64,000 nucleotides of DNA from Prorocentrum cordatum (GCA_963575745.1 CAUYUJ010022060.1:450696-514695); one strand, 5' to 3'. Counted from the first letter of the stretch, positions 20,621-32,040 are shown. Program-made: numbers and translations. Notes: generated by a model not told the origin, from the sequence alone.

Positions 20621-22058
20621 GCCGCCACTAAGGATGCCGAGGAGGGTCTCTGCGCGCGCCTAAGAGCACACCCCTCCCCAAGAGAGATGTCTCGCTCCCA
20701 AGGGCGAGCAGGCTCGGTAGCGGCGTCACCGCCAGCGACGGGGAGGAGAATCCCATGGCAGTCGCCGCAGAGGAAGTCGAGAAGAATCGCTGCGCCCGCC
20801 ATCATACTCGCCCCTCTCCCACGGAGATGTTTCGCTCCCGAGGGCGAACAGGCGCAGAGAATGCACGTGCACCGCCGGCGCGGAGGTAGAAGATGGCGCA
20901 GAGCTGGAAGAATGCGAAGGGCGGCGGCCAGCGCGAACATCGTTATGTTCAGCGCCCTCTGGCACCTCGCCGTCAATTCTCCGCCGCTCGAGGTCAGCGT
21001 CGGCAAGGGCACCGCCCATCGTGCTCGGGGATGGCCGCGGAGCGCGCGATTCCGAGGGAGCGCCGCGAGCCGAGGACAACGCACTCGAGCTGCGCGAAGA
21101 GGCCGAAGAAGGAGGAATCCGAGCAAGACGCGGAAGAGGAAGGGTTAGCGGTCGGCCTGGGCCTTCGGGCTGGAAAGCCAAGTCGCAGCGGAAGACGCGC
21201 AGGCAAAATTCGCACCCAGCGAGACCGACCGAAGGGCGGAAAGACGCGAGCCCGCACGAGCGAGGAGGGCCAGGTGCCCGTCGCCGCAGCGTGCGCGGCC
21301 GAGTGGCGCGCGCAGCGCATGATGACGATGTCCAAGACCACCTCGTCGATCTCCGCCGCGTCGCCGAGGAGCCCCGCGCGGCCGAGCGGGCGTTGTGGGC
21401 GGGAGAGCCCCGCGGCGAACTCGACGCGCCCCCTGAACCTCGGGCGAACCAGGTCACGCTGCAACTTATCAGGTGCCTCGCGGCAGCCGACGCGACAGGA
21501 CTGCCCCCCGCGTGCACCCAGGATGCGGCGGGGGGTCGCCCAGGCATTCTCCGCTGTCTCGAAATATGCGAGAGCCTAGGGAGTGGCACGCCCACGCAGG
21601 CATTTGCACGCATCGCGCCACGAGAACGGGGGACCTTGGGGACAACGTTTTCAAGCATACCAGGGAAGGCCAAGACGAGCCGCCCCTCGGAACAGTTCGA
21701 GAGGGGGGCAGAGCCCGGAAATTCTGGACCCGCTCGGTGACCGCCTTCCGCATCCCTCGACCGGCGCGCGGGCCGCCCCTAGACTCGATCGCTGCATTGC
21801 TAACGACGCCGAGCGAGTTGGGCGAGTGGACCACTGACGAAACCTGCCCGTGCACCATGTTGTGGTGGGTCTCGACGAAGGCCTCGCTGCGCCAGGAGAC
21901 GGGGTGGGGGCGCGCTGAAGCAAGCTGCGCCAGAGATCGCTCGTCTCCCAATCGACGGCGCCGTCGATGCAGCCAGGCGCGCGGCCGCCCGTGCCCGGGC
22001 AGGGCGCGGAGAGCCGCGCGCAGGAGCGCGCCGACGCTCATCGCCAGCGAAGAAGAGA
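20621..22058 (-). other. GC-rich flank of RT relic, probably its decayed 3' part
   Basis: Minus-strand frames are long but Arg/Ala-biased. Fragments such as ETHHNMVHGQVSSVVHSPNS appear in one frame at about 21850. This is where the C-terminal part of the RT at 22059-24021 would lie, but I see no zinc knuckle or other anchor. No other gene recognised. Confidence 0.35.
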
Positions 22059-24021
22059 TCACAGGCCCACCCGCCCCGCCGCTCGGAGTTGCGTCCGCGC
22101 AGCGATGCTGGAGGCGACCATTGAGGCGCGGAGCGCGCGGGCAAGCGCGGTCAGTTCACCCTGGAGGGGCCGCTCGAGCATGGGGCGGCACTGCACGATA
22201 TTCGACAAGGCGAAGAAGATGCGGGCGTTGTAGTGCGCGGCTGGTCGCGAGACAGGAAGCCTGACGCGCCCGACCAGCTCGGACCTGGTCTGCGCCTTGA
22301 CAGCGAGGGCCAGCCGACGCGCATCATCGTCAGCAGCAGTGCCAAGGGAAGAACCCAGGTAGACGAGTGAGCTCGCCACCTGGGCGTCGGCGAAGAGAGG
22401 TACCTCAGCGCGAAGAGCTGCACGAACTTGCGCAGCCGCATGGTCGCAGAACTCGCAGTGCAGGGGGGCCAACTAGCACTTGTCCGGGCGCAGAACCAGA
22501 GAGGCCGCAGCTTCCGCCGTGCGCATGGCCTCAGCAAGCTTGGCGAGGGAGGAAAGCTCCTTCACTGCGCAGCCGATGTCGTCCGCACGTGGCCTCGCAA
22601 TATCCTTGCGAGGCGCTTCCAGCCTGACTTGAAGGCCGGTCGGACACGGAAAGAGGGCGGCCGGCGGCGGCCGCGTAGATGGATCCGGAGGTGGCAACCC
22701 TGGTCGATGCCTGAGGTGACCCACCACGCGTGAATCGGAACATTATGTACCGTCGCGATCTCTTCCAATCCCGAACACAGCTAGCCGATCACCGAGAAGA
22801 AGGCCCCGGGAACCTCCATGACCACAAAGACAAGGCACGTGAACTCCGGCGAGAGGATCGGGAAGGCGGCAACGAAGTCTCGGGGCACCCGAGTAGGTCT
22901 TGCCCAAAGTGTCCAGCCCGAGGATATTGAAGCCGAAGTTCCTCGCTGGGGCGAATCCCCACCGAGACCGCGGGGCCCAGTCCATGAGCAATGCGCTGAA
23001 CCGAACGTTGATGGTGGCGGCGATGATCTTGTCGCCCGTATTCCCCAAGCCAAAAACTCTGACCGCCGACGGCGCAAGCGCGCAGCCGAGCGAGGCTGAG
23101 TCGGCCGGCTCGTCGCCCTTGGGGCGCCGGACCTGCAGCGTGTCATTGGAGTCCTTGAAGAACGCTTGTCCCGTGAGGATCCACATCGTGTCGTCGTACA
23201 GGATGTCGAGCCCGGTGGGAGTAGTGCACCAGGCCGAGTAGGGGGCGCCGTCCAGCCCATGCTCCGAGTGACGGAGCCGCCGCGCGACGATTTTGAGCAA
23301 CGCGGGGGAAGGCGGGTCGAGCTTTTTGAAGTCGAGCTTCGAGACGCGCTTCGAGGTGTACTGCGCAGCCAGTGCGCGGTCGATCGACTTCGCCTTGAAG
23401 GCGGCCTCCCAGTGCTCCAGCAACCGCCCGTGCATTTGCGTCTGGTCCGCGGCCGCGTCGCTGGCGCCGGCGGGGGACATGGCCCCTCGGAGGACGAGGC
23501 GTCTCGAAAGTGGAGGCTAGAGGGCGCGGCGCTCCAGCGCGTGGAGCTCGTGATGTAGTTGCTGAGCAGCGCGGTCCACCAGCTCAGCCTCCAATTGCAG
23601 ACGGCGCTGATCAACGTGCCGACGACGCATAGCCTCGCTCCGCTGCTCAAAGGACGGAGCACGTGCCAGCTGCACCGTGCCAGAGGAAACCGCGAGGAAG
23701 CTCACTGCCGTCGGATTGGCAGACCGAAGCCGGCCGACCGGCATGCGCAATCTGCCTGGCGATCAGAAGCTGAACCAAAAGCTTCAAGGCCCGCGCGAAG
23801 CATGCGGTCCCGACGGCAGAATCGAGAAGCGACCTGAAGGCATCTGACTCGAAGACTTGCCGCGGGATCTTCTGGTGTTCGGAGGGCTTTACCAGTCTCT
23901 GAGCGAAGGTGCACACATGAGCCGCATGATCACCGACTTTCTGTTCGGACATCGCTTCAGGCAGACCAACGACGCGAGGGGCAGCCATGGCCTGGCACAT
24001 CGGCCATCCAGCAAGACTCAC
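22059..24021 (-). pseudogene. Decayed non-LTR reverse transcriptase
   Basis: RT landmarks occur in correct order on the minus strand across at least four frames. RHSEHGLDGAPYSAW (about 23270) corresponds to the H-S-x-x-G-x-D-G palm entry. GLGNTGDKIIAAT then RSRWGFAPARNFGFNILGL (about 22955) follow. DFVAAFPILSPEFTCLVF (about 22865) is motif A with its Asp. SGIDQGCHL (about 22700) is motif B. RADDIGCAV (about 22586) is motif C with both Asp, and LVLRPDKC (about 22480) is motif D. SLVYLGSSLG (about 22360) is motif E. A pre-RT region at 23520-24021 reads FESDAFRSLLDSAVGTACFA. Frameshifts near 22880, 22730 and 22475 make it non-functional. It lacks a visible endonuclease and is more diverged than the element at 51.5-57.1 kb. 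Confidence 0.7.
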
Positions 24022-24690
24022 CCAAAATCTGTCGATGATCGATACCAGGTCGGCATGGGCATCGGAGTGCGCGGGATCGTTGGACGAGACCTCCGCGATT
24101 GGAGCGAGGATGCGCCGCCGCAGGCGCGCGAGGTTGAAGGGGTCGCGCCCTGCGCGATGGCCACCCGCGCGTGCGCTCCCGAGCGCCAGCCGGGGTCCTG
24201 TTAGTACTGGTATTTTGGAGGTAGTTACTGCCAGAGTGTAGTTGGTGGCGCGGGTGACCTGTCATGCGGGTGCTTTCGCGGCGATCACTACTGAACAAGA
24301 AGATCTGGTTGGTCCATTGACAGACGAGGAAAAGAACGAGGCCGAAGTGTCGACGCGGTAGCACTTACTCGCATGATCAAAACCTGCGTTGAAAACTGTG
24401 ACAAACCCTGTGTTGGAGCACTTAAGGCATAGAATTTAAACCGACACCCTGACCAGACATGTTACCAGATACCTGTGGTGGCTCTCGTGGATAATGCCGG
24501 TCAAAACCATGCGCCTGATGAGCGTGCACGCGGCGGTGCGCATCGCATGCTTTCCTGACCGATATGCGACACCAATCGCTGGTGACATCTATGTCGCGAA
24601 TCTCGTTGTCCATTCCGATGTGCAAGAGCATGCGTACACAATTCCAAGTATATCTCAAGCAATGGGATGGAGCAGTCATGATCCCAAATG
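24022..24690. other. Unassigned stretch
   Basis: A minus-strand frame at about 24000-24360 could be the 5' part of the RT relic, but carries no motif. 24370-24690 is less GC-rich with nothing recognised. Confidence 0.3.
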
Positions 24691-24691
24691 T

Positions 24692-24875
24692 TCACCCAGA
24701 AATGGGCGCGAATAGTCGTGCTTCATGACTATCTGAAAAAAGAATGAGTGTTCCTTCGTGACATGCCCCAAAGAAATGGGAGCGAGCGACACCATTCATA
24801 ATCTCCTGAATACGGCTCATCGTGAGATGTTGTGTCTGCAGAAGGCATAGCTTTTGTCTTGGCTTGGCCTGGGCG
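24692..24875 (-). repeat. Dispersed repeat, copy 1 (related copy at 41440-41560 on plus)
   Basis: On the minus strand the segment with AGACAAAAGCTATGC, TTCTGCAGA, CAACATC and GATGAGC matches plus-strand 41447-41495 closely. Both translate to a similar peptide, RQKLCLLQTQHLTMS here and RQKLCFLQMQHRSMS there. The minus-strand frame here is open for 88 codons. Either a transposon fragment or a repeated coding exon. Confidence 0.6.
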
Positions 24876-24959
24876 GCCTTACCTCTGGCCTCACACGCGC
24901 ATAATGAAAAAAAAAACTGAAAATCGGGAGTCACGATTCGGAAAGTAGCCGTTGGCATT

Positions 24960-26004
24960 ATAGTGCCGCAGGTAATGGCCCAACCTCAATCGCAGCCCAA
25001 CGGTCGCGGCTTGCAAGCTTTTGCGAAAATCCGATGCGCATGATTGAACGCGGCCACGTGCAGAAGGAGCCAGCGACGCGGCCAGCCGCGCAACGTGGCC
25101 CCAGCGGCAGCGCCGCCCGCAAGGCTTCGAGGTTTAACAAACACCGAATGACGGATGATGATATGACGGGGGGGGGGGGGGGCGAGGGGGCATCGGCAAT
25201 ATGCAGCGCGTGGCCACGACGCGGAGATCATAGACAGCAGCTACAGTACATATCAACAAGTTGATGATGATAATGATGACGATGGCGATGCTGCCGACGA
25301 CGACGAAAATGATGATGAAGATGATGATGATTAAGCGTCGAACTAGTAAATTGGTTGCGCCGCTATCGGTCATAGCATCCCTCGTTTTTTTGGTTCGTCA
25401 CCCGAAACCCCGTCGCCCTGGGGGGGGGAGGGGGGGGGCTCTCGGGGCGGTGGCGAGGGGGCCTCAGTGGGGGCTGGGGGGGAGGGCGCGGGGGGGGGGG
25501 GGGATGGGGTCGGCGGGGGTGGCGCGAGCCTTCTGGATGCATGGAACATGGGGTGCACGCAATGCTATGCCGTAGTCTAATGACGTAACTGTTGGAGGTC
25601 AGATCAGGCCAACCACGAAGACGCGAAGGAATGATATTTTCCATTTTTCAAGCTGGCCAAATGTTCGGCAATTTAGGCACGGTCACCTGCGCGCGCACAT
25701 GTATGCAGCGCGCGGGGGGCGGCCAGGCGGCAGCACAGCGCTGCCTTGTAAAAAACTCTGCTGGGGTTCGGGCCACGGCGCATCCGAAGGTGGATGCCAG
25801 CGTGACGCCCATGCACTCGCTCCGCAGGCTCCGCAGGCATCGTCGCGCCAATCCTCTCCAGATCCTCGCACCCACTAGACTGATCCTAGTTATCTTCGCG
25901 CTCGCCCTTAGCAGCCTCCATGCCCCCGCTCGCTAGGACAACGCAGCGGGAACGCCGCCAGCTTGCCAAAATAGACGCATCTAAATGTTGAGGCGCAGCG
26001 CCGG

Positions 26005-26005
<1 letters not shown>
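24960..26005. other. Unassigned stretch
   Basis: GC-rich with GAT/GAC triplets (25262-25335) and G runs (25422-25505). Frames at 25590-25935 are open on both strands without a convincing product. Confidence 0.3.
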
Positions 26006-26052
<47 letters not shown>

Positions 26053-26068
26053 TCCCTCTCTCTCTCTC

Positions 26069-26138
<70 letters not shown>

Positions 26139-26150
26139 TCACTCTCTCTC
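26006..26150. repeat. (GTC)n(TC)n compound microsatellite
   Basis: About 15 GTC triplets followed by about 95 bp of CT dinucleotides with few interruptions. Confidence 0.95.
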
Positions 26151-26218
26151 CTAAACAAATCGCACCTCGACCGCACCCCCCCCGTCATCTATCGCTCGGC
26201 AGCCCGGCGACCCGCGGG

Positions 26219-26542
26219 GCTTAGCGCAGAGCAAACTCGTGAGACTTCGACTGCTTCCTGTGTTTCTCTGGGACCGAGCCGTCTGCGAATTGGTCGGCCT
26301 GCCTCCCGAGCGCGCCCCCGATCACAACTTCGCCAGCCAGCCCGCCCAGGGGGGCGATCGCTGGCGCGTTGAAGACAATGTCGCGGCTCACCGCGTGCAG
26401 CCTCTCTTGCTCAAACATCGCGGCATGCGTGATGAGCTTCGGCTCGGCCCGCTTGCGCTTCTTGGCGCTGCTGCCCGCGGGCTCATCGGCGGGCTCCTCA
26501 GCGAGCGAGTTGTTGACCGACTGGACCGCCCAGCCTCGGGAA
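26219..26542 (-). CDS. Putative terminal exon of unknown protein, with basic NLS-like run
   Basis: The frame runs from about 26540, where an acceptor-like CCCGAG lies, to the stop TAA at 26219-26221. It reads AVQSVNNSLAEEPADEPAGS, SAKKRKRAEPKLITHAAMFE, QERLHAVSRDIVFNAPAIAP, then LGGLAGEVVIGGALGRQADQ and a tail ending SKSHEFALR. KKRKR would be a classical nuclear-localisation run. No domain recognised. It is the last of a chain of minus-strand exons from 32841 and probably the C-terminus of that gene. Confidence 0.55.
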
Positions 26543-26555
26543 GCAGCTTTTATTT

Positions 26556-27110
26556 CCTATTATGCTATGTTGTGTTATCTTATCCTGCATATATCTTGTT
26601 ATAGCATATATTACGTTATCTTACACGACCGTACCCCATCACGAATTATAGTATTGCATATTATCACACCTTGTCTTATGTTGTCTTCCGACTTCCTACC
26701 CTACCATATCCCATTAGCCTATATTATCATATCGTATATTGCCCTAGCGTGCCCAATCTTGTATTAAGTTACCTTGCCTTGCCTTACCACATCTTATCCT
26801 ATAATGTATTACCATATATCATCCGATATTATCATATATTTATCTCGTTTACCTTATCTTATAGTATCCTACATTGTCATATCTCACCTCACCTTGCACT
26901 ATACTACCTTCTGCTATGTTACGACATGATGCCGTGCATCTATATTATGTGATCATATCTTCCCTTATCTTATATTATCTTACCTTACCTAATCTCACCA
27001 AGCCGTATATGATTGATTAGTACTACCCGACCTTGTCTTATTATGTTATATCTTATATTATATCACCTGGTATTACATCACCCCTCTCATCTTATCTCAG
27101 CCTCGCCCCC
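26556..27110. repeat. AT-rich degenerate tandem repeat (TTATCTTA-type)
   Basis: About 550 bp of loosely repeated phrases such as TATATTATCTTACC, CATATCTTA and CCTTACCTTA. This is a sharp drop in GC against the surroundings. It lies between two exon calls and so is probably intronic. A related short AT-rich block lies at 29170-29440. Confidence 0.8.
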
Positions 27111-27365
27111 TGGAGAACGGGCGGACGCGGATGCAGGGGTTGGCATGGGCCGCCCACCGCGTGCATTTGTTCGACGATGCGGCGCCATTGGGCGCAAGGG
27201 CGAATTTATGGATGCAAAGGTGCCAGTGGGTAGCTGCCCCCCCCCCCCCCCCCTCTGTCTGCGCGCAAATCCCCCCCCCCCCCCTCTCTCCCCCGCATCC
27301 CCCACATCTCCTCCTCATCCTCTCCCGTGGCAAGGGGGCGGGGGGGAAGGGCGCTGATGCCGTTT
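27110..27365. other. Intron-like stretch with long C runs
   Basis: C homopolymers at about 27238-27254 and 27271-27284. Frames on both strands are compositional only. Confidence 0.4.
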
Positions 27366-27369
27366 AGGG

Positions 27370-27486
27370 TTTGCAGCGGCCAGGGCAGAAGTCCGACCGT
27401 TCCACGTTGACGCACTTGCTGCCGTCGAGGAATAGCTTAATGCCGCACGCGTTCCCGATGTGGAGGAGGCAACTCACGGGAACGCT
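27370..27486 (-). CDS. Putative short exon, unknown protein
   Basis: After an acceptor-like GCGCCAG near 27487, the frame reads VPVSCLLHIGNACGIKLFLD then GSKCVNVERSDFCPGRC. Cysteine-containing, varied composition. It follows 27555-27766 by only about 70 bp holding an A/C homopolymer, which would be a very small intron. Confidence 0.5.
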
Positions 27487-27554
27487 GGCGCACGACGCGG
27501 CGCCCCCCCCCCCCAAAAAAAAAAAAGCTTGAACGTGGGGGCCCCTTGGCAATC

Positions 27555-27766
27555 TGCGCGAGGAAGCCGCCGCGCCCTGTCATGTGCACATGAATCTTGT
27601 CCAGGTCCGAGCCCATGCCGCTAGTCCCGATCGGCGGCGCGAAATAGCTCTGGACCTTGTGGATGATCAGCAGCCCCTCGGAGTAGGATGCATTCGGGGG
27701 CGCCCCCTCCTCATCCCGCTTCATCTCTGGCGTTGTCACGTAGGCGCACAGCTTGTCGAGGGGCAC
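27555..27766 (-). CDS. Putative exon, unknown protein
   Basis: Starts after a clear acceptor (CCGCCAG, then GTGCCC). It reads VPLDKLCAYVTTPEMKRDEE, GAPPNASYSEGLLIIHKVQS, YFAPPIGTSGMGSDLDKIHV then HMTGRGGFLAQIAK. It ends at a possible AAG/GG boundary near 27555. Part of the minus-strand exon chain 32841-26219. No family recognised. Confidence 0.6.
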
Positions 27767-27858
27767 CTGGCGGGGGGAGGGGGCGGGCAAGGGCAGGTGC
27801 GAGGCCGATGTAGCATCACAGCAGCAATTCGGCCCCTGACTTTCGCCCTGGGTTCGGC

Positions 27859-27914
27859 TTAGTGAAGTGATGCGTTTCGGGGTCCTTACGTGGGACAGAG
27901 CATCACTTCACTAA
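27859..27914. repeat. 15-bp perfect inverted repeat with third copy nearby
   Basis: TTAGTGAAGTGATGC (27859-27873) faces its exact reverse complement (27900-27914) across 26 nt. A near copy, TTAATGAAGTGATGG, lies at about 27956. It lies in an intron of the exon chain; meaning unknown. Confidence 0.7.
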
Positions 27915-27989
27915 TCTGGGGGCCCTGGGGCCTCAGTGGGCCCTGGGGCCCAAAATTAATGAAGTGATGGTTTTCGGGCCTCGGAGCAG

Positions 27990-28150
27990 AAGGTGGAGGA
28001 GGGGGGGGGGGGGCGGAGAGAGAAGGGCAGAGGGCGGAGGAGAGGGGGGCGGGGGGGGGGGGGGGGCGGACGGTGGCGGAGAGCGGGGGAGACAGGGGGC
28101 AGATGGCAGGGGAGGCTGGGGAAGGCGGCGGTTGGGGGAGGGTTGGATGG
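27990..28150. repeat. G-rich low-complexity intron segment
   Basis: Runs of G up to about 13 with GGA/GGC phrases between exons 27555-27766 and 28165-29112. Confidence 0.8.
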
Positions 28151-28164
28151 CGCAGTCAGCCCAG

Positions 28165-29112
28165 AGACCGCGCCTTGGAATCTTTCTTGCAAATCGGATC
28201 GTCATCAGGGACCTCGGCCAGCTGCGAGACAATGGCGTTGCTGATGTTGTCCATGGGCTGCGAGGCCGAGTCGGGAGCGCCGCCGCCCGCGCCTGCCCCG
28301 CCCGCGCCCGTTGCAGCGGCGGCGTCGGCGACGCCGAAGTGCACTGCGAGCTTGTTCACGACGTAGTCGGACCGCCCCGCGTCGTCGACCTCGAGCAGCG
28401 TGACCTCTTTCACTCTGTCCCCCGCGACCCAGTCGGCCAGCTTGCGAGCGAACGACCCCCGAATGCCAGCGAAGACGTCGATGTTCGCAGGCACTTCTAG
28501 CTCGATGCCGTTGTCGCGCATGTACTTCTGGAGCATAGCCTTCTGCATCTTCGCGAAGGCATCCACCGAACCTTGCCGCTGCTGCGCGAAGTCTTCAGCG
28601 CTCTTATAAGCGTGCGTCTCCAGAGTTGCGCGCACGTCCATGGCGTGCTCCATCCATTTTGCCATGAGCACGTGGAGCTTCGCATTGGATGCGCCATGCA
28701 CCCTCGCGAATTCTGGCGCGCTCGAGGGGCGCGAAGACAAGTCGATCGCATCCCTGCACTTTGCAGCGAGGGTCGAGACGCCAGTCGGGAACGCGGGATG
28801 CTTGGAAACGTGCTCGCCCTGGTTGAGGTGCACCGACATGGGCGCGAGCGAGACGATCAGGTGCAGCGCCATCTGCAGCCTGATGCATCGGGCGTCATCG
28901 GCGGAAACACCGGCCCTTTCTAGCAAGTCATAGTTTTGGAGCTTCGACAGGATAATACCTGTCTGAATCAGTTGCTTGTAGGAAGCATAGCCCATTGACA
29001 GTGTCTCCTCCCGCACGTCCATGTCTGACTCTACCTGTTCGAAGATGCACTGCAGGATCTTCTCCTGGACTTCCTTGAGGCCCCCGATCGCGAGGTGCTG
29101 CATGGCCGCCTG
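28165..29112 (-). CDS. Large exon of unknown protein, about 315 residues
   Basis: Open from about 29112 (acceptor CCGCCCAG before GCGGCCATGCAG) to about 28165, where TCCAAG/GCGCGG could be a GC-type donor. It reads MQHLAIGGLKEVQEKILQCI, FEQVESDMDVREETLSMGYA, then predominantly helical text such as LQMALHLIVSLAPMSVHLNQ, KLHVLMAKWMEHAMDVRATL and FAKMQKAMLQKYMRDNGIEL. A Gly/Ala/Pro-rich linker and PMDNISNAIVSQLAEVPDDD follow. Amphipathic helices, no signal peptide, no catalytic signature I know. The composition is ordinary for a dinoflagellate protein and quite unlike the repeats. Function unknown. Confidence 0.7.
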
Positions 29113-29169
29113 GGCGGGGAAGCGGGCGGGCGGGGCAGTGGACTCGGGGTTGAGCAGGGCAAGGAGTGG

Positions 29170-29445
29170 GGCTAATTCTTAAGTTATAATAACTTACGTT
29201 ACGTTATATCATACTACCTCACACCATATTTGTCAGGTGCGATCCGAGAACGGGGCCCCGCCCTCGAGGACCTTAAGAGCCTCTGAACAGCCCCAAATCG
29301 AGCGTCAATATTTTATTCAGAAATGAATTGGTTTCTGGCCTAGAAAGCATAAGACTAAGAGACCAAAAGACTTATATGATGATATATCATACGGCATCCT
29401 GACATATAAAAATTTAGTATGTACTGGTATGCTATATCATGTTGC
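29170..29445. repeat. AT-rich intron segment
   Basis: Phrases such as AATAACTTACGTTACGTTAT and ATGATATATCAT between two exons, similar in character to 26556-27110. No gene. Confidence 0.5.
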
Positions 29446-29454
29446 ATGACATTC

Positions 29455-30630
29455 TGACCCCTAAGCCCATCGGCCATCATGCACTTCTGGGTCGAGAGGG
29501 CGCCCTGGACGTGGCTGGCAATCGGCATCAACTTGGCAGAGTTCGTCTCGAAATAATTAATGATGATGGGAATTGCGGCCAAGAAGTCTTGTGCGGCGGC
29601 CGCGGCGTCCTCATTCCGCTTCGTCTCATCATCGGCGATGGATGCGGTAGCCGCCGCCTGTCCGTCAGCCATTAGCGTCTTCTCCTCGATCGAGAAATCT
29701 GGGTCTGACATCCTCGGCACCAAGCGGGCGAGTTTGTAGACGCGCGCCTTGGCGAGCCTCCGAACAGCGGACCACTTGCTCACGGGGATCTTCTTGCCGT
29801 TCACTGTGAGGTCGACGACCCCAGACAGAGCGCCGAAGAGCGCAATCATCCGCAATGGGCCAAGCCCCGTGAAGCTCGGATGCGCCTTGAGAATGTTCTT
29901 CGAGAAGGCGCCCAAGCCATCGAGGAAGGTCCACTGCGCGCCCACCCCGACAACGTCCTCTGGCTGATCGGCCCCCAGCACCATCGCCGACGTCGAGACG
30001 ACCTTCGCCGCGGCGCTCTTGGCCTTGCCTCGGGCTTTCTGCTTCGCTGGGGGCCTGGCACTCGCCGCGGGGAGCGAGGCCGACGCGCGAAATTCGGACT
30101 GCTTCTTCTCCCACTTGGCGCAGTTGGCTTTCAACGTCGTCTCCGTCCCGCTCCCGTGCATATCAACCATGAGCTTGCGCGCCATGTCCTCGGCCAGCGT
30201 GTGCACCCTGCTCTGGTCGACGCCTTCGGGCGAGATGGCGCTGGCCGCCAGGACTTTCAAACTCAGCGGCAACGCGGGGAGCGACAGCTGGATCACCTCG
30301 AAAGCCTGTTGGATGCAGCCGTTCCTCGCCAACGGGCACACCGCGTAGAGCGAATCGATGATCTGGTAGTGGCGGTTCGCGGCGTCAGCCTTGAAGTCGA
30401 CGTGCTGCTGGCAGCGGGCGTTCAAGGCCGCCCAGAGGGTCATGGACTGCCCCCCGTGCATCACGAAGTTGTCGGGGTCGTTGGCCAAGTTGAGAAATAT
30501 GTTGCACTTCTCATAATACCGCTTGTTGAACCACCTGCGTGGGAAAAGCGAGCAGGCCATCGCGAACTTCCGCGACTCCAAGTTGCTCTGACCACACGAA
30601 GCCACGGTCCACTTCATCGACTTTTTTTTC
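29455..30630 (-). CDS. Large exon of unknown protein, about 385 residues
   Basis: Opens after CCCGCCAG (about 30640) and reads KWTVASCGQSNLESRKFAMA, CSLFPRRWFNKRYYEKCNIF, LNLANDPDNFVMHGGQSMTL and more varied text. A basic Ala/Lys-rich stretch follows (PPAKQKARGKAKSAAAKVV, about residues 190-210). Then come WTFLDGLGAFSKNILKAHPS, FTGLGPLRMIALFGALSGVV, DLTVNGKKIPVSKWSAVRRL, and an Ala-rich helix ending in FLAAIPIIINYFETNSAKLM. The coherent part ends near 29455; possible donors lie just beyond. Belongs to the 32841-26219 chain. No known domain; the basic linker is compatible with a nuclear protein. Confidence 0.7.
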
Positions 30631-30668
30631 TGGCGGGATTTCCCATATGCGAGGCTGTCAGTGTACTA

Positions 30669-30894
<226 letters not shown>

Positions 30895-30944
30895 GTCCTT
30901 GCATACTCCGTGGCTGGGGCCGTTCAGAGCCTCTGCCGACATTT

Positions 30945-31215
30945 GAATGTGACCCCCCCCCCCCCCCCCCCCTCCCACCCCTTGGGACAGGGCCTCCTCC
31001 CAAGGGGAGGTCGCGCCCAATTTCTGGCGTGGCTGGGGCCTCCCCGAGCCCTCTCTGAAATTTGAGTTGGGCCTCCCCTTGGGTCAGAGCCTCCTCCCAA
31101 GGGGAGGTCGCATGAAATTTCTGGGTCTGGGGCCTTTTAGGGCCCCTGCCGACATTCGAATGCGACCTCCCCTTGGGACAGAGCCTCCTCCCAAGGGGAG
31201 GTCGCGTCCAATTTC
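30945..31215. repeat. About 105-bp tandem repeat with internal 13-bp hairpins
   Basis: Roughly three units, each with CCTCCCCTTGGGA, about 10 nt, then TCCCAAGGGGAGG. The stem in the last unit is perfect (31166-31178 and 31189-31201). Units continue GTCGCG.CCAATTTCT and GGGGCC. A C run starts the array at about 30952. Confidence 0.75.
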
Positions 31216-31229
31216 TAGGTTACGTGGGC

Positions 31230-31323
31230 CGCCACGTGATCCCACGTGGTCCACCACGTGGTCCACCACGTGGGCGACCACGTGGTTCCACGTGGCCCCA
31301 CGTGGTCGGCCACGTGGTCCCAC

Positions 31324-31328
<5 letters not shown>
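31230..31328. repeat. Array of nine CACGTG palindromes
   Basis: Nine CACGTG sites in about 95 bp, spaced about 10-12 bp, in phrases such as CCACGTGGTCCACCACGTGG. A TG/TA microsatellite follows to about 31358. CACGTG is the E-box/G-box core, but the regular spacing and intronic place suggest a satellite rather than a tested regulatory site. Confidence 0.8.
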
Positions 31329-31330
<2 letters not shown>

Positions 31331-31357
<27 letters not shown>

Positions 31358-31380
31358 CCCGTCTCTCTCCCTCTCTCTCC

Positions 31381-31416
<36 letters not shown>

Positions 31417-31423
31417 GTATATC

Positions 31424-31455
<32 letters not shown>

Positions 31456-31482
31456 CTCTCTCTTTTTTCTCTCGCACTCTCC
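31331..31482. repeat. TG/TA/TC compound microsatellites
   Basis: (TG)n, (TA)n, (CT)n, (AT)n and (CT)n in succession up to the exon at 31485. Confidence 0.9.
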
Positions 31483-31484
31483 TG

Positions 31485-31670
31485 GGCGAAAGCGTTCTCG
31501 ATCTGCTCCGTGCTGGCGAGCACCTCTAGGAACGTGGTCCCAGAGGCGCACCTGTTGAACTCGTTCCCCTTCTCAACTAAGTACTTGCACGCGTAAGCAG
31601 GCAGGCCCGCCTTGCACTCCCGGGCAGCAGCCCCCAGGGCGAGGCAACAGACGGTCGATGAGAGAGGCTG
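31485..31670 (-). CDS. Putative exon, about 60 residues, unknown protein
   Basis: The frame reads SSTVCCLALGAAARECKAGL, PAYACKYLVEKGNEFNRCAS, GTTFLEVLASTEQIENAFAQ. Four cysteines, helix-like, unlike the dinucleotide and GCTAA repeats that bracket it on both sides. CAG borders are possible at each end. Part of the minus-strand chain 32841-26219. Confidence 0.6.
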
Positions 31671-31699
31671 AGAGGATTGTCGGACAGATATGAAAGGGG

Positions 31700-32040
31700 G
31701 AAGAAAGAAGCTACGCCAAGCTAAACTAAGCCAAAAGCTAAGCTGAAAGCGAAGCTATCAGCCAAGGCGACAGCTAAGGCTGAGGCCAAGGCCAAGGTTA
31801 AGCTAAGCTACGCTAAAACTAGCATTAAACGTACAGCTAAATTAAGCGAAACTAAGCTAAGCTATTGCTAAGCTTAGTTAAGCTAAGATAAGCTACGCTG
31901 CGCTAGGCTAAGCCAAGATAAGCTCTGATAAGCTAAGCTAAAATACGCTGAGCAACGCTAGACGAAGCTAAGCTCAGGTAAGCTTAGCTAAACTAAAATA
32001 AGATAGGCCAAACCAAGCCTCGGTAAGCAAGGCTAAATCT
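31700..32040. repeat. GCTAA-type degenerate repeat
   Basis: About 340 bp of AAGCTAAGCTAA-like phrases with many variants, between exons 31485-31670 and 32048-32205. Confidence 0.85.
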
